Assembly (NCBI RefSeq): GCF_026151205.1
Contig: NC_087079.1
Span: 7,802,635-7,866,634, forward strand
Length of the DNA stretch: 64,000 nt
Direction of reading: 5' to 3'
From: Bolinopsis microptera
Taxonomy: Eukaryota > Ctenophora > Tentaculata > Lobata > Bolinopsidae
A model generated the notes under the pieces. That model did no database searches. It was not told the DNA's origin and saw nothing but the letters and a program-made list of their open reading frames with translations. The translations under genes were made by a program, and so were the position numbers. This document shows, piece after piece, positions 55,081-64,000 of this stretch; the first letter of the stretch is position 1, and every line of letters starts with the position of its first letter.

Positions 55081-55339
55081 CTTAAAATGATTCAGCTGAT
55101 TTTTGGCACTTAGTTTAATTTTTCATTGTTCATATTCTGCTTGAGCCTGGAACTTCGTTTTTTCAAATCACAACTGCTGAATATTTTCACTTCATCCTAT
55201 GAACAAATTTATGGTTGCACTTTAAAAAGCACTGCGACATTTTCCTCATTTTGTGCAGTCTACTTTGAAAAAGGTAAAATCAGCAACACACCACACTTTT
55301 AAAAAAATGTGTCCATAACCTCCCTTCCTCCCCCTAAAG

Positions 55340-55486
55340 ATATACCTGAGAAGAAAAAAGACAAGCCAGTTAATGATGAGTTTTGTGACGATAGACTTGA
55401 CGCCGGTTCTTGTTCTTCAGTTTTACGTGCCGGGAATTGCCAACGGACGGGAAAATACTGCCAGAAAACATGCAACATGTGTACAA
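55340..55486 (+). CDS. Gene 2 exon: ShKT module
   Basis: Acceptor CCCCCTAAAG, donor ACAA|GTTAG, phase 1-1. FCDDRLDAGSC ... YCQKTCNMC. Confidence 0.8.
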
Positions 55487-55565
55487 GTTAGTTACATTTT
55501 TATTTTCATCGTTGCTATTTGATCACAGAAACCTTTTGCTTTATTGAACTTACGTATAACCCCCG

Positions 55566-55672
55566 CCCTCCCCCTAAATACATACCTAAGGAGAAAAAAG
55601 ATATGCCAGTTTATGATGAGTCTTGTAACGATAGTCTTAACGTCGGTTCTTGTTCTTCAGTTTTACGTGCCC
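55566..55672 (+). pseudogene. Broken duplicate of the 55340 ShKT exon
   Basis: Matches 55340 from the pyrimidine tract through GTTTTACGTGCC, but the acceptor AAAG is now AAAT and the copy is cut off after the second cysteine by unrelated sequence (CCCTGTTTGGCACC...). No usable donor follows. Confidence 0.75.
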
Positions 55673-55796
55673 CCTGTTTGGCACCAAATTTCCTCCAAAA
55701 TCCAAAATTTCCTCGCAGGTTATCTGCTGATCTGCCGTCTTTCAGGATGTGGGCCAGCAGATCTGATCACATATAATACATGGGAAAATTAAAAAA

Positions 55797-55830
55797 GTGC
55801 CCTTCCCCCACCCCCCCCCCCCCCCCCTCC
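55797..55830 (+). repeat. Poly-C run
   Basis: Long C-run interrupted by single A or T, just upstream of the next exon; another homopolymer scar in this cluster. Confidence 0.8.
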
Positions 55831-55854
55831 ACGTAATGGTAACTTCATTTATAG

Positions 55855-56190
55855 ATACGAGTGATAAATCCGAAAAATCTGATACTGAAGAGAAATTACC
55901 TGAAAATGATAGTGATGATAACGAAGACGCTAGAAAAAATGATACAGAAGACGATACTGAGAATGAAATTGATGATAACGAAGACGCTAAAACAGATGAT
56001 ACGGAAGACGATACTGAGACAGAAAGTGATAAAAAACCTGAAGACAAACCTAAGGAGAAAGAAAACGAGCCAGTTTGTGATAAGGAATGCTTTAATAAAT
56101 GGCCGAGGTCATTATGTTCTTCAGTTTTACGTGGCGGTAATTGCCAACGGATGGGAAAAAACTGCAAGGAAACATGCACAACCTGTACAA
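55855..56190 (+). CDS. Gene 2 exon: acidic repeats plus ShKT
   Basis: Acceptor CATTTATAG, donor ACAA|GTTAG, phase 1-1. Two or more repeats of DDNEDA...DDTEDDTE, a Lys/Glu/Pro linker, then CDKECFNKWPRSLC ... NCKETCTTC. Seven cysteines, one more than usual (VCDKEC). Confidence 0.85.
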
Positions 56191-56319
56191 GTTAGTTACA
56201 TTTTTATTTTGTTACCGTTGCTATTTTATCACAGAAACCTTTTGCTTTATTGAAGTTACGTATAAACCCCCTCTCCCCTTCTTGCCTTAACTCCCCGCGC
56301 CGTAATGGGAACTTCGTTA

Positions 56320-56345
56320 ATCATTTATAGATACGTTATTGTAAT
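56320..56345 (+). pseudogene. Exon-start relic
   Basis: CATTTATAGATACG repeats the acceptor and first bases of the exons at 37994 and 55855 but is followed by unrelated non-coding sequence. Confidence 0.5.
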
Positions 56346-56731
56346 GTAAACTGAATGGAGTTGGGTTAAAAATAAATAAATAAAGACGATTTACACTAGT
56401 ATTTTGAAAGCTCCTGCTAATAAATATCCCCCTCCAGGGTGTAAAGGCGATACGAATCGAAGATCAAGTAAATCAAGCGTTGCATTTCAGCTATGCAAAA
56501 TTACAATGACATATATTTTGATTTATACAAATTGATAAATGGTTCTGCAATATAAGTTTCTTAATGTTTGGCTGGATGACAACTAACTAAAAAATGAAAA
56601 TAAACTTGATTACATAATAATTAATTCGACTGAACCAACACATAGCAAGAGCCACATTAACGTTTGGGCCGTCTACCAAATTTGAATGACAAACAATAAC
56701 AATAAATCAAACGTATCATAAATAATTACAG

Positions 56732-56896
56732 ACGTTGCGTGGTTATCAAATGGTGAGAAAGTCGAATTACAAAGGGAATTAGAAAGTGGATCTTGTGAGG
56801 ACTTTGACCCCCTTTGTAAGGACAAAGAAATAGCTTCGCAGTGCGATGAAGATTCTACGTTACAAAAGATCTGTCCAGCAAGTTGTGGACAATGTG
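56732..56896 (+). CDS. Gene 2 exon: ShKT module
   Basis: Acceptor ATAATTACAG, donor TGTG|GTATGT, phase 1-1. SCEDFDPLC ... ICPASCGQC. Confidence 0.85.
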
Positions 56897-57043
56897 GTAT
56901 GTGATTTAATAATTAAACAATTAATTGACTTACTGATTATTTTATTGGTTAATCTGGTTTTTAAGATATTTTAAATAAGCGCAGTCTTGAACAGTGAACA
57001 CGCTTGGTCTCATGATATCTTTCAACTTCCCGCAATGGTTTAG

Positions 57044-57355
57044 TGATCCGGTTACAAAGTGATGATGCTGACGAAACTAAGGAAGATGATAACGGGAAGG
57101 AAAGTGATGATGCTGACGAAACTAAGGAAGATGATACTGGGAAGGAAAGTGATGATGCTGACGAAACTAAGGAAGATGATACTGGGAAGGAAAGTGATGA
57201 AGATGCTGAAGAAGATATTAAGACTTGTGAACTTAACAGTGAAGATAACCATCCCGATAAAACAGTGTGTGGTAAATGGAAATCATACGGATTTTGCGAA
57301 CGTTATAAATCAGTGAGGGATTACGATTGTAAGAAGACATGCTGTTATTTTAAAG
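57044..57355 (+). CDS. Gene 2 exon: 45-bp acidic repeats plus altered ShKT
   Basis: Acceptor TGGTTTAG, donor AAAG|GTTAGT, phase 1-1. Three copies of DDADETKEDDTGKES, then TCELNSEDNHPDKTVC ... DCKKTCCYFK. The last cysteine sits next to the fifth (TCC) instead of three residues on, so the usual C1-C6 bond geometry is doubtful. Confidence 0.85.
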
Positions 57356-57499
57356 GTTAGTTAATACTAGTTTTACTTGTTGTACTTGTTGTACTTGTTG
57401 TAAGTATTATTATATTATAAGGATACATTATTGAAAGTTATTGACGTTAATTTGTCTTCTCATTGTTCATTGTTTAATTTTGATTTATCTATTTGTTAA

Positions 57500-58084
57500 G
57501 ACAACTACAAAGTCAAAATTCTCTCGAAATTGACTTTGTAGTTGTTTCTGATGGAGGGGAGTAATATCTATCAGCTGTTTTTGGTCCCATGGAAAAATAT
57601 TTTTCCTAGCCGAAATTATTGCCTGTCAAAGGTCAGCGCTTATGTGTAATTGTATTGCGCGAGCGATTTTCAATCACGCGCCCTGAAAATCGATTTTGAA
57701 AATCTTGGACCTCGTATTTTGACGATTTTTTCAGGTCCAAGATTTTCAAAATTGAATAAAAAATTTTCTAAGGCCTATCTCAAAATTCTGGTCCGACAAT
57801 CTCTTCTAAATGGTCCTAAGAACATATCCTGAAAGTTTCAGGGTGATTACTCAAAAAATGTAGGAGAAGATAGATTTTTAGACTCGATTTTCAGGGCGGC
57901 GCGATTGAAAATCGCTAGCGCAATACAATTACACATAAGCGCTGACCTTTGACCGGCAATAATTTCAGCTAGGAACAATATTTTTCCATGGGACCAAAAA
58001 CAGCTGATAGATATCACTCCCCTCTATCAGAAACAACTACATAGTCAATTTCGAGAGAATTTTGATAAAGACCCCCCGGCCCCC
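57500..58084. mobile_element. TTAA-flanked palindromic MITE, family 1 copy
   Basis: TTAA at 57496-57499 and 58085-58088. Same internal sequence as 28157-28618 (GTCAAAGGTCAGCGCTTATG, CAGCTGATAGATATCACTCC). The left end has lost its G-run; right end ACCCCCCGGCCCCC. Confidence 0.8.
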
Positions 58085-58175
58085 TTAATGAACTACGTTC
58101 CGATAGCGATAGGATAGACATCTGTACATACGTTAGGTACGCCCAAGTTCATTTCACGTCGTTGTATTGTTTCAG

Positions 58176-58325
58176 AGAAACCTAAAAAGAAGGAAAAAGA
58201 CGAGCCTGTTTATGATAAGAACTGTAAAGATTATCTACCGGCGACAGTTTGTGCTAACCAGAATTGCAAAAGAAACAGTAGTTACAAAAAATTGTACTGC
58301 AAGAAAACATGCAAAACCTGCACAA
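58176..58325 (+). CDS. Gene 2 exon: Lys-rich linker plus ShKT
   Basis: Acceptor TATTGTTTCAG, donor ACAA|GTCAGT, phase 1-1. NCKDYLPATVC ... YCKKTCKTC. Confidence 0.85.
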
Positions 58326-58493
58326 GTCAGTAGCATTTTTATTTTTGTTACCTTTGCTGTAATATATGTCTTCACTGTTGGATACGGGATCAGTGATTTC
58401 AATTCAATAGTTAACACTATTCAGCACTTCCACTAGCACAGCTGCTCTGATGGTGTTACCCTTCACACTTATTCCATTCACTTTCACTTTCAG

Positions 58494-58801
58494 GTGAGAA
58501 AAAAGTCGAATTACAAAGCGAATTACAAAGTGAATTACAAAGTGGATTACAACGTGGATTACAAAGTGGATCTTGTCAAGACTTTGACCCTCTTTGTAAT
58601 GAAAAAGAAATAGCTTCGCTGTGCGATGATTCTGAATTACAAAAGATTTGTCCAGCAACTTGTGGACAATGTAGCTATGAGAATAATGGACAGTGCAAGG
58701 ACAAGAGAGAGGCATGTAAAACTGATGAATTGCGGGAGTTTTGTTATCACCCAAATGTGAAAGACCTCTGTCCGCTATCTTGTGGACAATGTGGTATGTA
58801 A
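58494..58801 (+). CDS. Gene 2 terminal exon: two ShKT modules and stop
   Basis: Acceptor TTTCACTTTCAG. A run of LQSE/LQSG repeats, then SCQDFDPLC ... ICPATCGQC and QCKDKREAC ... LCPLSCGQCGM followed by TAA. The first module parallels 56732. A GTATGT right at the stop could serve as a donor, but the next gene's signal exon lies 650 bp on, so termination here is favoured. Confidence 0.75.
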
Positions 58802-59087
58802 TTGTTATTAAATTATAAATTCATTTTGTGATTACTTTATTCGTTAATTAGTGAGTAGTTAGTACAATAATGAGTCATGAAAACTGAAAAGGAGCTAGCT
58901 GACATTTTTCATCGTATGGGCTAACTAATAAGTATTATTATATATAACCATATATAATATTATATATAGTTCTTGCTTCAATGACTCAGATAATAAATTA
59001 CCATTTTTGAATGAGTAGCAAACAATCCAGAGATTTTATTGAATATGAACTATTTTATGTGTCAAATTGTAATTATGTAAAAATGTA

Positions 59088-59116
59088 AATAAAATTTAAA
59101 TAAAAATGCAAATAAA
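59088..59116 (+). terminator. Three poly(A) signals for gene 2
   Basis: AATAAA at 59088, 59099 and 59111, 287-310 bp after the stop. Confidence 0.6.
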
Positions 59117-59453
59117 ATGTAAATGTATATATTGTATATAAACTTATTGTTTCATTGATTTAAAGTCGCAGTTCACGAAGGAAAGTTTCGAGAAACTTAT
59201 TGTAATCATTCATTTATTTATTAAAATCTTATGGCTTTCAGTTTCATTCAACGTTTTAATCTTTAAAACTCACTAAACAGTCAATTTCTTATCTTGGCTT
59301 TTTCATGTTATTATGTCTATTATCATAGAATGTCTATTATCATAGAATGTCTATTATCATAGAATGATAGACAATAAATATAACCAAATCCATGTATCCA
59401 TAGGCATGAAACACTGCTGACTTTACGATATTTAATTCGGCAGTATCTTAAGA

Positions 59454-59538
59454 ATGTATAATACCAAACATCTCATTGCCGTTCTATGTTTGGTGTTGCA
59501 TGTTCCTGTTTGCCAAGGGCTTTTTGATGGTTTCATTG
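59454..59538 (+). CDS. Gene 3 signal-peptide exon
   Basis: ATG in AAGAATGT; MYNTKHLIAVLCLVLHVPVC then QGLFDGFI. Likely cleavage after VCQG or nearby. Donor ATTG|GTAAGT, phase 1. Confidence 0.75.
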
Positions 59539-59748
59539 GTAAGTGATTTATAGCCTTACGACCTTGCAATTGAATTCAATTAGAGACTATTATTAGGAGT
59601 TTTATGTTATAAATATTATTTGCATAGACAATCTAGGTATTTTTCGATTTGGGTTAAACGAGGACGAAATCAGCCAGCTAAGCTTTTGACTGATTTAGTA
59701 ACCCCGAAGACCGAAGTTAAGCCGTAGTACATGTACATTGTACATATT

Positions 59749-59862
59749 ACATTACACTGGAGCTTACACAGTGTAATTTCCTCTGCGCCGCCTACGTTTA
59801 TATAGGCGCGCGGCGCAGACTGGAGGAAAGTACACTGTAAGCTCGATTCAGTGTAATGTACG
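59749..59862. repeat. Hairpin MITE
   Basis: ACATTACACTGGAGCTTACA pairs with TGTAAGCTCGATTCAGTGTA; inner arms TTTCCTCTGCGCCGC and GCGGCGCAGACTGGAGGAAA also pair. About 114 bp in the first intron of gene 3. Confidence 0.75.
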
Positions 59863-59904
59863 GCTTTTGTAAATTCGAGATAACAACTACATTTAAACAT
59901 GCAG

Positions 59905-60051
59905 GTGGTTGCAAATGGCGGGCCATTATCACAGGCGACTTGTTGCAGAGACACAACAACATAATCGATCCTTTGGCCTGCGAAACACTGTGTAAGGAAC
60001 ACAGTGATTGTGTTGCGTATACCTACATGGGAAATCTTCTGAGGAACCCTG
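59905..60051 (+). CDS. Gene 3 exon: PAN/Apple-like domain 1, first half
   Basis: Acceptor AACATGCAG, donor CCTG|GTAAAA, phase 1-1. GCKWRAIITGD ... ACETLCKEHSDCVAYTYM: the PAN CxxxCxxxxxCxxf core. Confidence 0.75.
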
Positions 60052-60260
60052 GTAAAATAAGTTTAAATTTGACCTTATTAAGTTATCTCTGAATCAGAGG
60101 TACATTCACAAGAGGTTCTGATTAGTTCCATTCTAAACCTTCAACCTCACTGATCTTTTTCAGATCTTGAAATATTAGATGGATTAATCCGTTGCAAACC
60201 ATGACATACAATAGCATACGTACATATACCGTATATTATTACAAGCTCCTCACTCGGCAG

Positions 60261-60368
60261 GTGCGTGTTTTCTCCGAGGGACAGGGCACAGTCCACTTAA
60301 AGGAGCCGGTAAGGAACTTATCGTCAAAAGTGGGGCCATTACTGGAATACCGAACTGTCAAAATACAG
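60261..60368 (+). CDS. Gene 3 exon: PAN/Apple-like domain 1, second half
   Basis: Acceptor ACTCGGCAG, donor ACAG|GTTAGA, phase 1-1. ACFLRGTGHSPLKGAG ... GAITGIPNCQN; the CxL-R strand and closing G-I-x-N-C are typical PAN ends. Confidence 0.7.
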
Positions 60369-60546
60369 GTTAGAGGCTTCCCAAGTGACGTCATTTAGAT
60401 CATTGAGTTTTAATTTTAATCTTAACCCTTTACTTATCAGGTTTTTCAGATTATTGGTCGGCCAATATATGAACAAATTGTTAAGTTTTAACATCGTCCT
60501 TGTCTTGAAAATTCTTCCATTTTTAACTTAATCTACTTCACCCCAG

Positions 60547-60678
60547 ATTCTTGCATTAACAACGAGGTTGTCTTCACAAAAGGATTAATGGAAAAGTTAG
60601 AAATGATCCCAAATTTGGAGGAATGCAAACGAGCCTGCCTTATTATTGAAGCCTGTGCTCTGTTCACTTTCTTTCCAG
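60547..60678 (+). CDS. Gene 3 exon: PAN/Apple-like domain 2, first half
   Basis: Acceptor TTCACCCCAG, donor CCAG|GTATGA, phase 1-1. SCINNEVVFTKGL ... ECKRACLIIEACALFTFFP. Confidence 0.75.
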
Positions 60679-60985
60679 GTATGAAGGTTAACAGTTCAGT
60701 CATATGGTGCTATGGCAGTTAAACTTCTAGTGCCTTACCAATTTAAATTCCGTAAAATGGCAAATTTTCCGATGTGACACTAACCATATGGGCTCTTTGG
60801 ATTAATGGAAATAAAATAAGTATATAGATAGAAAATATGTGACCCCTGGCGCGATTTTCCATAATTTTTTGCCCGGTAATATATCGGTCCGGCAGAAATT
60901 CCGTCCGAAATTCAAAACACGATGCTATATTATTCAATCACATTTTAAGATTTTATATAACAATCATACTGAGCTATAAACCTAG

Positions 60986-61072
60986 ATAAAATGTTGTGCT
61001 TCCTGAGAGACGAAACCGCAACCGTTCTACACAAAACGAAATCGGTGAAAGTTGTTTCGGGAATTCTTAACT
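60986..61072 (+). CDS. Gene 3 exon: PAN/Apple-like domain 2, second half
   Basis: Acceptor ATAAACCTAG, donor AACT|GTAAGT (perfect), phase 1-1. MLCFLRDETATVLHK ... VVSGILN; the final cysteine is completed across the splice (T + GT). The split is at the same place as in domain 1. Confidence 0.7.
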
Positions 61073-61229
61073 GTAAGTGTAAACCTGCTATTAAAAGTAT
61101 AAATCTTCGTATTTAAAAAAAACCTTCAGTTAATGTACTTGGTCCTGACTTTTAGCTCATATTCACAACAGAAATGTTAGTGATGCAGATTTTCTTCTTA
61201 AACATTACAATTATCCATCGACTATTCAG

Positions 61230-61499
61230 GTGATCGTACAAGTAATGGAGTCAACCAATTGGGGAACAATTTTAAATCACAAAACAACCTTGACCGTAAT
61301 GAACAATTCCTAAAGGACGAAGATGCAGAGATAAGCATGTATCACTCCAATCAAGACGGTGTTGGGAGATTCATGAAATCGAAAAATGAATTGGAGGAAA
61401 ACGGGAAATTTAAAAAAGTAGTGTTAGATGATGTAGAGGGGTGTTCAGTTAATATCGGAAAAGATAAGGCAAGCACCACTGAGCTACCCATCCCAGTCG
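61230..61499 (+). CDS. Gene 3 exon: Asn/Lys/Glu-rich segment
   Basis: Acceptor GACTATTCAG, donor GTCG|GTAAGT, phase 1-1. Begins by completing the PAN cysteine, then a hydrophilic region with two similar halves (NNFKSQNNLDRNEQF and FMKSKNELEENGKF), one further Cys and a Thr/Pro end. No named domain. Confidence 0.65.
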
Positions 61500-62148
61500 G
61501 TAAGTTGACTATTAGTTAACCTAGTTTCTTTGTGGACACAATCGAATGATTTTGCTGCTGCTGATATAGTAGAAAATATTTAATTTTTCGTGTGTTTACC
61601 TCAAAAGCGTATCTCCAGAGGCTGTCTTCGTGTTCAGAAGTAACAAGATCTGCTCCTTGTTCCCTCTTTTTTCCTCTTTTTAATCCTTGCAAATTCTTCA
61701 TTTTTCCGTTTATATGACCCTATTAAGAGAACTGTTTTGTTTTGAAACCCCAAGGTGGAGGTTGGCGTGTGCCGCAATTTATTAATCAATGGTTATTACA
61801 TAAATGAAATTATAGAAGTCACACTAAAATATAATAATGTAAAATAAAATATATTAAAATGAATGCCCTACTAAAAGTACTATATAACTAACGGTCTGCA
61901 AAACTGGTTGAAGTCGCAATTTGTAAACATGCTAATTACTATTTAATAATAATAGATAAAAAGTTTTGCGCGGCAGATGTAAATTCGGCATTGCATAATG
62001 GCAGTGAAATTAAAATGATATGTTGTTGATAAAAGATCATGGTCATTTGTCGCGAGTGATCTTTCTTTACGCGTTGTCGCTTACTAACTCGGTGTTGTAG
62101 TCTATCTGCGAGCGCCCTTCTCTTTGAGACTTTCTTAGCCCAGGTATA
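61500..62148. other. Gene 3 intron up to the LINE
   Basis: No further exon seen. The downstream continuation of gene 3 is interrupted by the LINE at 62149 or lies beyond the window. Confidence 0.45.
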
Positions 62149-64000
62149 CTATAAAGTAAGAAATTTGGCCAATTCATCGTCTCCTGAGCTTTGCAGCTTG
62201 AGGAGTTCGCGCTTAGCTGAATTTTTAAAGATTTCAATTGAAAAGGTAGAACTTGGAATAGTTATATCCTTACTTTGTTTTGTAATAGAGAGCATGGGTC
62301 CTTTGAAGAAAAGAGTATTTCTAAATGTTGGGCCGTTGTAAGTTGTGAACCAAGAAAGGTTATGTTCGTATGTGGAATTATAGGTGGGAATATCGTGAGG
62401 GAAAAGTTCTTTGATGGATTTAGGGAGAAGGCTTGGCATGTTCCTTACTTTGTGTAGTAGAATAAGAGCGTTTTTTACAATGACGCTATGGACTGTTAGG
62501 ATATTATGCAATCTAAACGCACTTTTTGTGTGCTCCGGGGGATTGCCGTCTTTATATCTATAATTTACATATCCTGACATAACAGCTCTAATTCCCTGCT
62601 TTTGCTTGGTGAACAGAGATTCAATGTGACCTTTTGAGGCAAATCCCCACACTAAAGAACAGAAATTTAGATGGGATTGGATAAGGCTTTGGAAAATGTT
62701 TAGGCGGGCTTTGATAGGTAGAAGGTGCTTTAGCTTATACATAACTCCGAGGTAGCGACCCATCTTTATTCTAACTGCCGTAATGTGTTTTTGCCAAGTG
62801 AGCTTTTCGTCTAGGATCACTCCTAAAAATCTTGCTTCAGTCTTACGTTCGATTACAGTGTTGTCAATGGACAAATTAAAGCCGCTGAAGTCGATTCTTT
62901 TTCTAGTGAAAATCATGTAACACGTCTTTTTTACATTTAAAGATAGCCCATTAGCACCTACCCAATCTACAAGACGTGAAATTAGCTGATTAGCTTTTAA
63001 TTGTATTTCTTCTAGGGTGGTTCCACTAATTAATATGTTTGCGTCGTCGGCATAAAGGATGAACTTTGCAAAATCACTAATTCCAGGTAGGTCGTTTATA
63101 TAAATTACAAATAAGAGAGGTCCTAAAATGCTACCCTGAGGTACGCCGTAAACTATGGGCATGCTAGAAGAGCAAGTTCCGTTTAAAGTTACGTATTGAG
63201 ATCGATTACAAAGGTAAGATCTAAACCATTCGTGCGCGACTCCCCTGATCCCACAATGGTCAAGCTTCTTAAGTAAGGTCTCATGATCAAGCACGTCAAA
63301 GGCTTTAATGTAATCGAGCAGGAGCAGTAGGGAAATTTGTTTCTTATTCAGAGAGTATAGTATAGAATTTTGGGCATTGAGCAGTGCATGTTCGCACGAT
63401 CTTCCTGGCCGAAATCCGTATTGATTTTCGAAAAGAGAATCGTTCTTATCTAAAAATTCTAAAACACGAGCATGCATAAGTTTCTCATAAATTTTCGAGA
63501 ATGATCCCAAAAGAGAGATCGGCCTATAATTAGCTACTTCCAATTTTGAACCACCTTTGTGGATAGGAACGACTTTCGCAGTTTTTAGAGCATTTGGGAA
63601 GGTACCACTGGAGAACGAACAGTTAATGACATTAGCTAGTGCCCTGGTAAAGTTTTCGCAGCTGTTTGCAATTTTCAATGGCTCAATTTTACAATCGAGT
63701 GTGGACTTGTTCTTAAGCCCTGATATTATCTTTTGGACTTCACCGTGTGATGTAGGCTTAAGAAACATCGAGTTACTACACGAAGCCTTAAGAAAATGCT
63801 TGAAACCACCTGGGTCAAAGGTTCGACGGGCAGCGATTTGCCTCTTGATACTGGCTGCAATACCGGAGAAGTAGCCGTTAAATTTCTCAGCGACTGCCAG
63901 ATCGGAGCTTATAATCGTGCCATCGTCGTCCTTCAGACGGGTGTGTCCGAACTTTTTTCTGTTACGGTTCAGGAGGCCATTGATAATTTTCCATTGATTT
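62149..64000 (-). mobile_element. Non-LTR retrotransposon RT ORF (3' part, runs off window)
   Basis: Stop at 62149 on the minus strand; the frame is open from there to the window edge (over 600 codons). RT blocks: VVPIHKGGSKLEVANYRPIS, NQYGFRPGRSCEHAL, LLDYIKAFDVLDHETLLKKL, YGVPQGSILGPLLF, LYADDANILISG and a thumb with ARFLGVILDEKLTWQKH. No RNase H. Jockey/CR1/L2-like layout; upstream INGLLNRNRKKFG is the pre-RT region. Intact over the visible part, so possibly young. Confidence 0.9.

Larger units (their letters stand above)
52486..55314. mobile_element. Element C: 2.8-kb TIR element with internal motif array
   Basis: Inverted ends GGACACGTTTTTTAAGTGTG, matched at right by CACACTTTTAAAAAAATGTG plus TCC, flanked by ATAA (52482-52485, 55315-55318). 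The interior repeats a composite near AAAGTGACTTTTTGCTGGAT followed by TGGCAC, and its parts (AGTGCCA, AAGTCATTT), for example near 52520, 53140-53210, 53540, 53640, 54290 and 55090. No transposase. A partial poly-G MITE (54420-55080) is nested inside. The paralogous intron at 55545-55590 gives an uninterrupted site. Confidence 0.8.
32313..58801 (+). other. Gene 2: ShKT-TSP1 mosaic gene
   Basis: Signal-peptide exon, then 12 ShKT modules and five TSP1 exons, all phase 1-1, ending with TAA at 58799-58801 and three AATAAA signals at 59088-59116. The introns contain about 20 kb of transposons, including complete LINE-sized insertions in sense and antisense. A secreted extracellular-matrix or adhesion protein is inferred from the domains. 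Whether one transcript spans the whole 26 kb is not proven. Confidence 0.65.

Noticed and set aside
7665..58801. Calling the ShKT genes toxins
   Set aside because: Multi-module mosaics with TSP1, PAN and long linkers are typical of extracellular structural or adhesive proteins; nothing here shows a processed single-module toxin.
60164..60206. Possible short exon (DLEILDGLIRCKP then stop) in gene 3
   Set aside because: It would end the protein inside a PAN domain; skipping it joins two matching PAN halves in phase.

Overview
This is a eukaryotic (metazoan) genomic window. Genes are split by AT-rich GT-AG introns and mobile elements fill most of the space between exons. The dominant genes encode secreted mosaic proteins built from ShK-type (ShKT) six-cysteine modules, thrombospondin type 1 repeats and PAN/Apple domains. 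ShKT expansion with TSP1 and PAN suggests a cnidarian, perhaps a medusozoan, but the species cannot be named from sequence alone.

Layout. (1) 1-583, minus: the 5' exons of a major facilitator (SV2/SVOP-like) transporter. (2) 600-7660: tandem repeats, a poly-G element, an E-box cluster, a doubtful leader exon and a 3.56-kb transposon (3911-7469) with about 860-bp inverted arms and a decayed gene. (3) 7665-31235, plus: 'gene 1', at least 28 ShKT modules, almost all on phase 1-1 exons, followed by PAN, Sushi and PAN domains, a stop and a poly(A) signal. An intronless Golgi-type carbohydrate sulfotransferase (about 11.8-13.3 kb) sits inside one of its introns. Gene 1 grew by duplication at several scales: a two-exon unit repeated four times at 689 bp, a 1.5-2-kb duplicated block with an octamer satellite, and 30-bp coding repeats. 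(4) 32313-58801, plus: 'gene 2', a signal-peptide exon, 12 ShKT modules and five TSP1 exons, disrupted by several nested retroelements and DNA elements. (5) 59454 onward, plus: 'gene 3', a signal-peptide exon and two PAN/Apple-like domains, each split over two exons, then an Asn/Lys-rich exon. Its continuation is not seen before a minus-strand LINE (62149-64000). The three mosaic genes lie in tandem and probably form a cluster of secreted or matrix proteins; this is inference.

Mobile DNA. There are several non-LTR retroelements: one with endonuclease, RT and RNase H at 38.8-43.5 kb, an ORF1-only element at 43.5-44.7 kb, an RT element split by a TTAA-flanked poly-G MITE at 34.2-36.6 kb, and smaller relics. 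A minus-strand hammerhead ribozyme lies in a SINE-like insert at 25.74-26.0 kb.

The most unusual signal is a trio of long non-coding TIR elements (19818-21417, 46768-49056, 52486-55314). They have related termini (GGNCAYGTT) and 4-bp target duplications. Each is filled with its own short motif repeated many times, and in two of them the motif orientation flips near the middle. For two of the three, an uninterrupted paralogous site in this same window supports the boundaries.

Exon limits are read from splice consensus, reading phase and domain homology; none is confirmed by transcripts.
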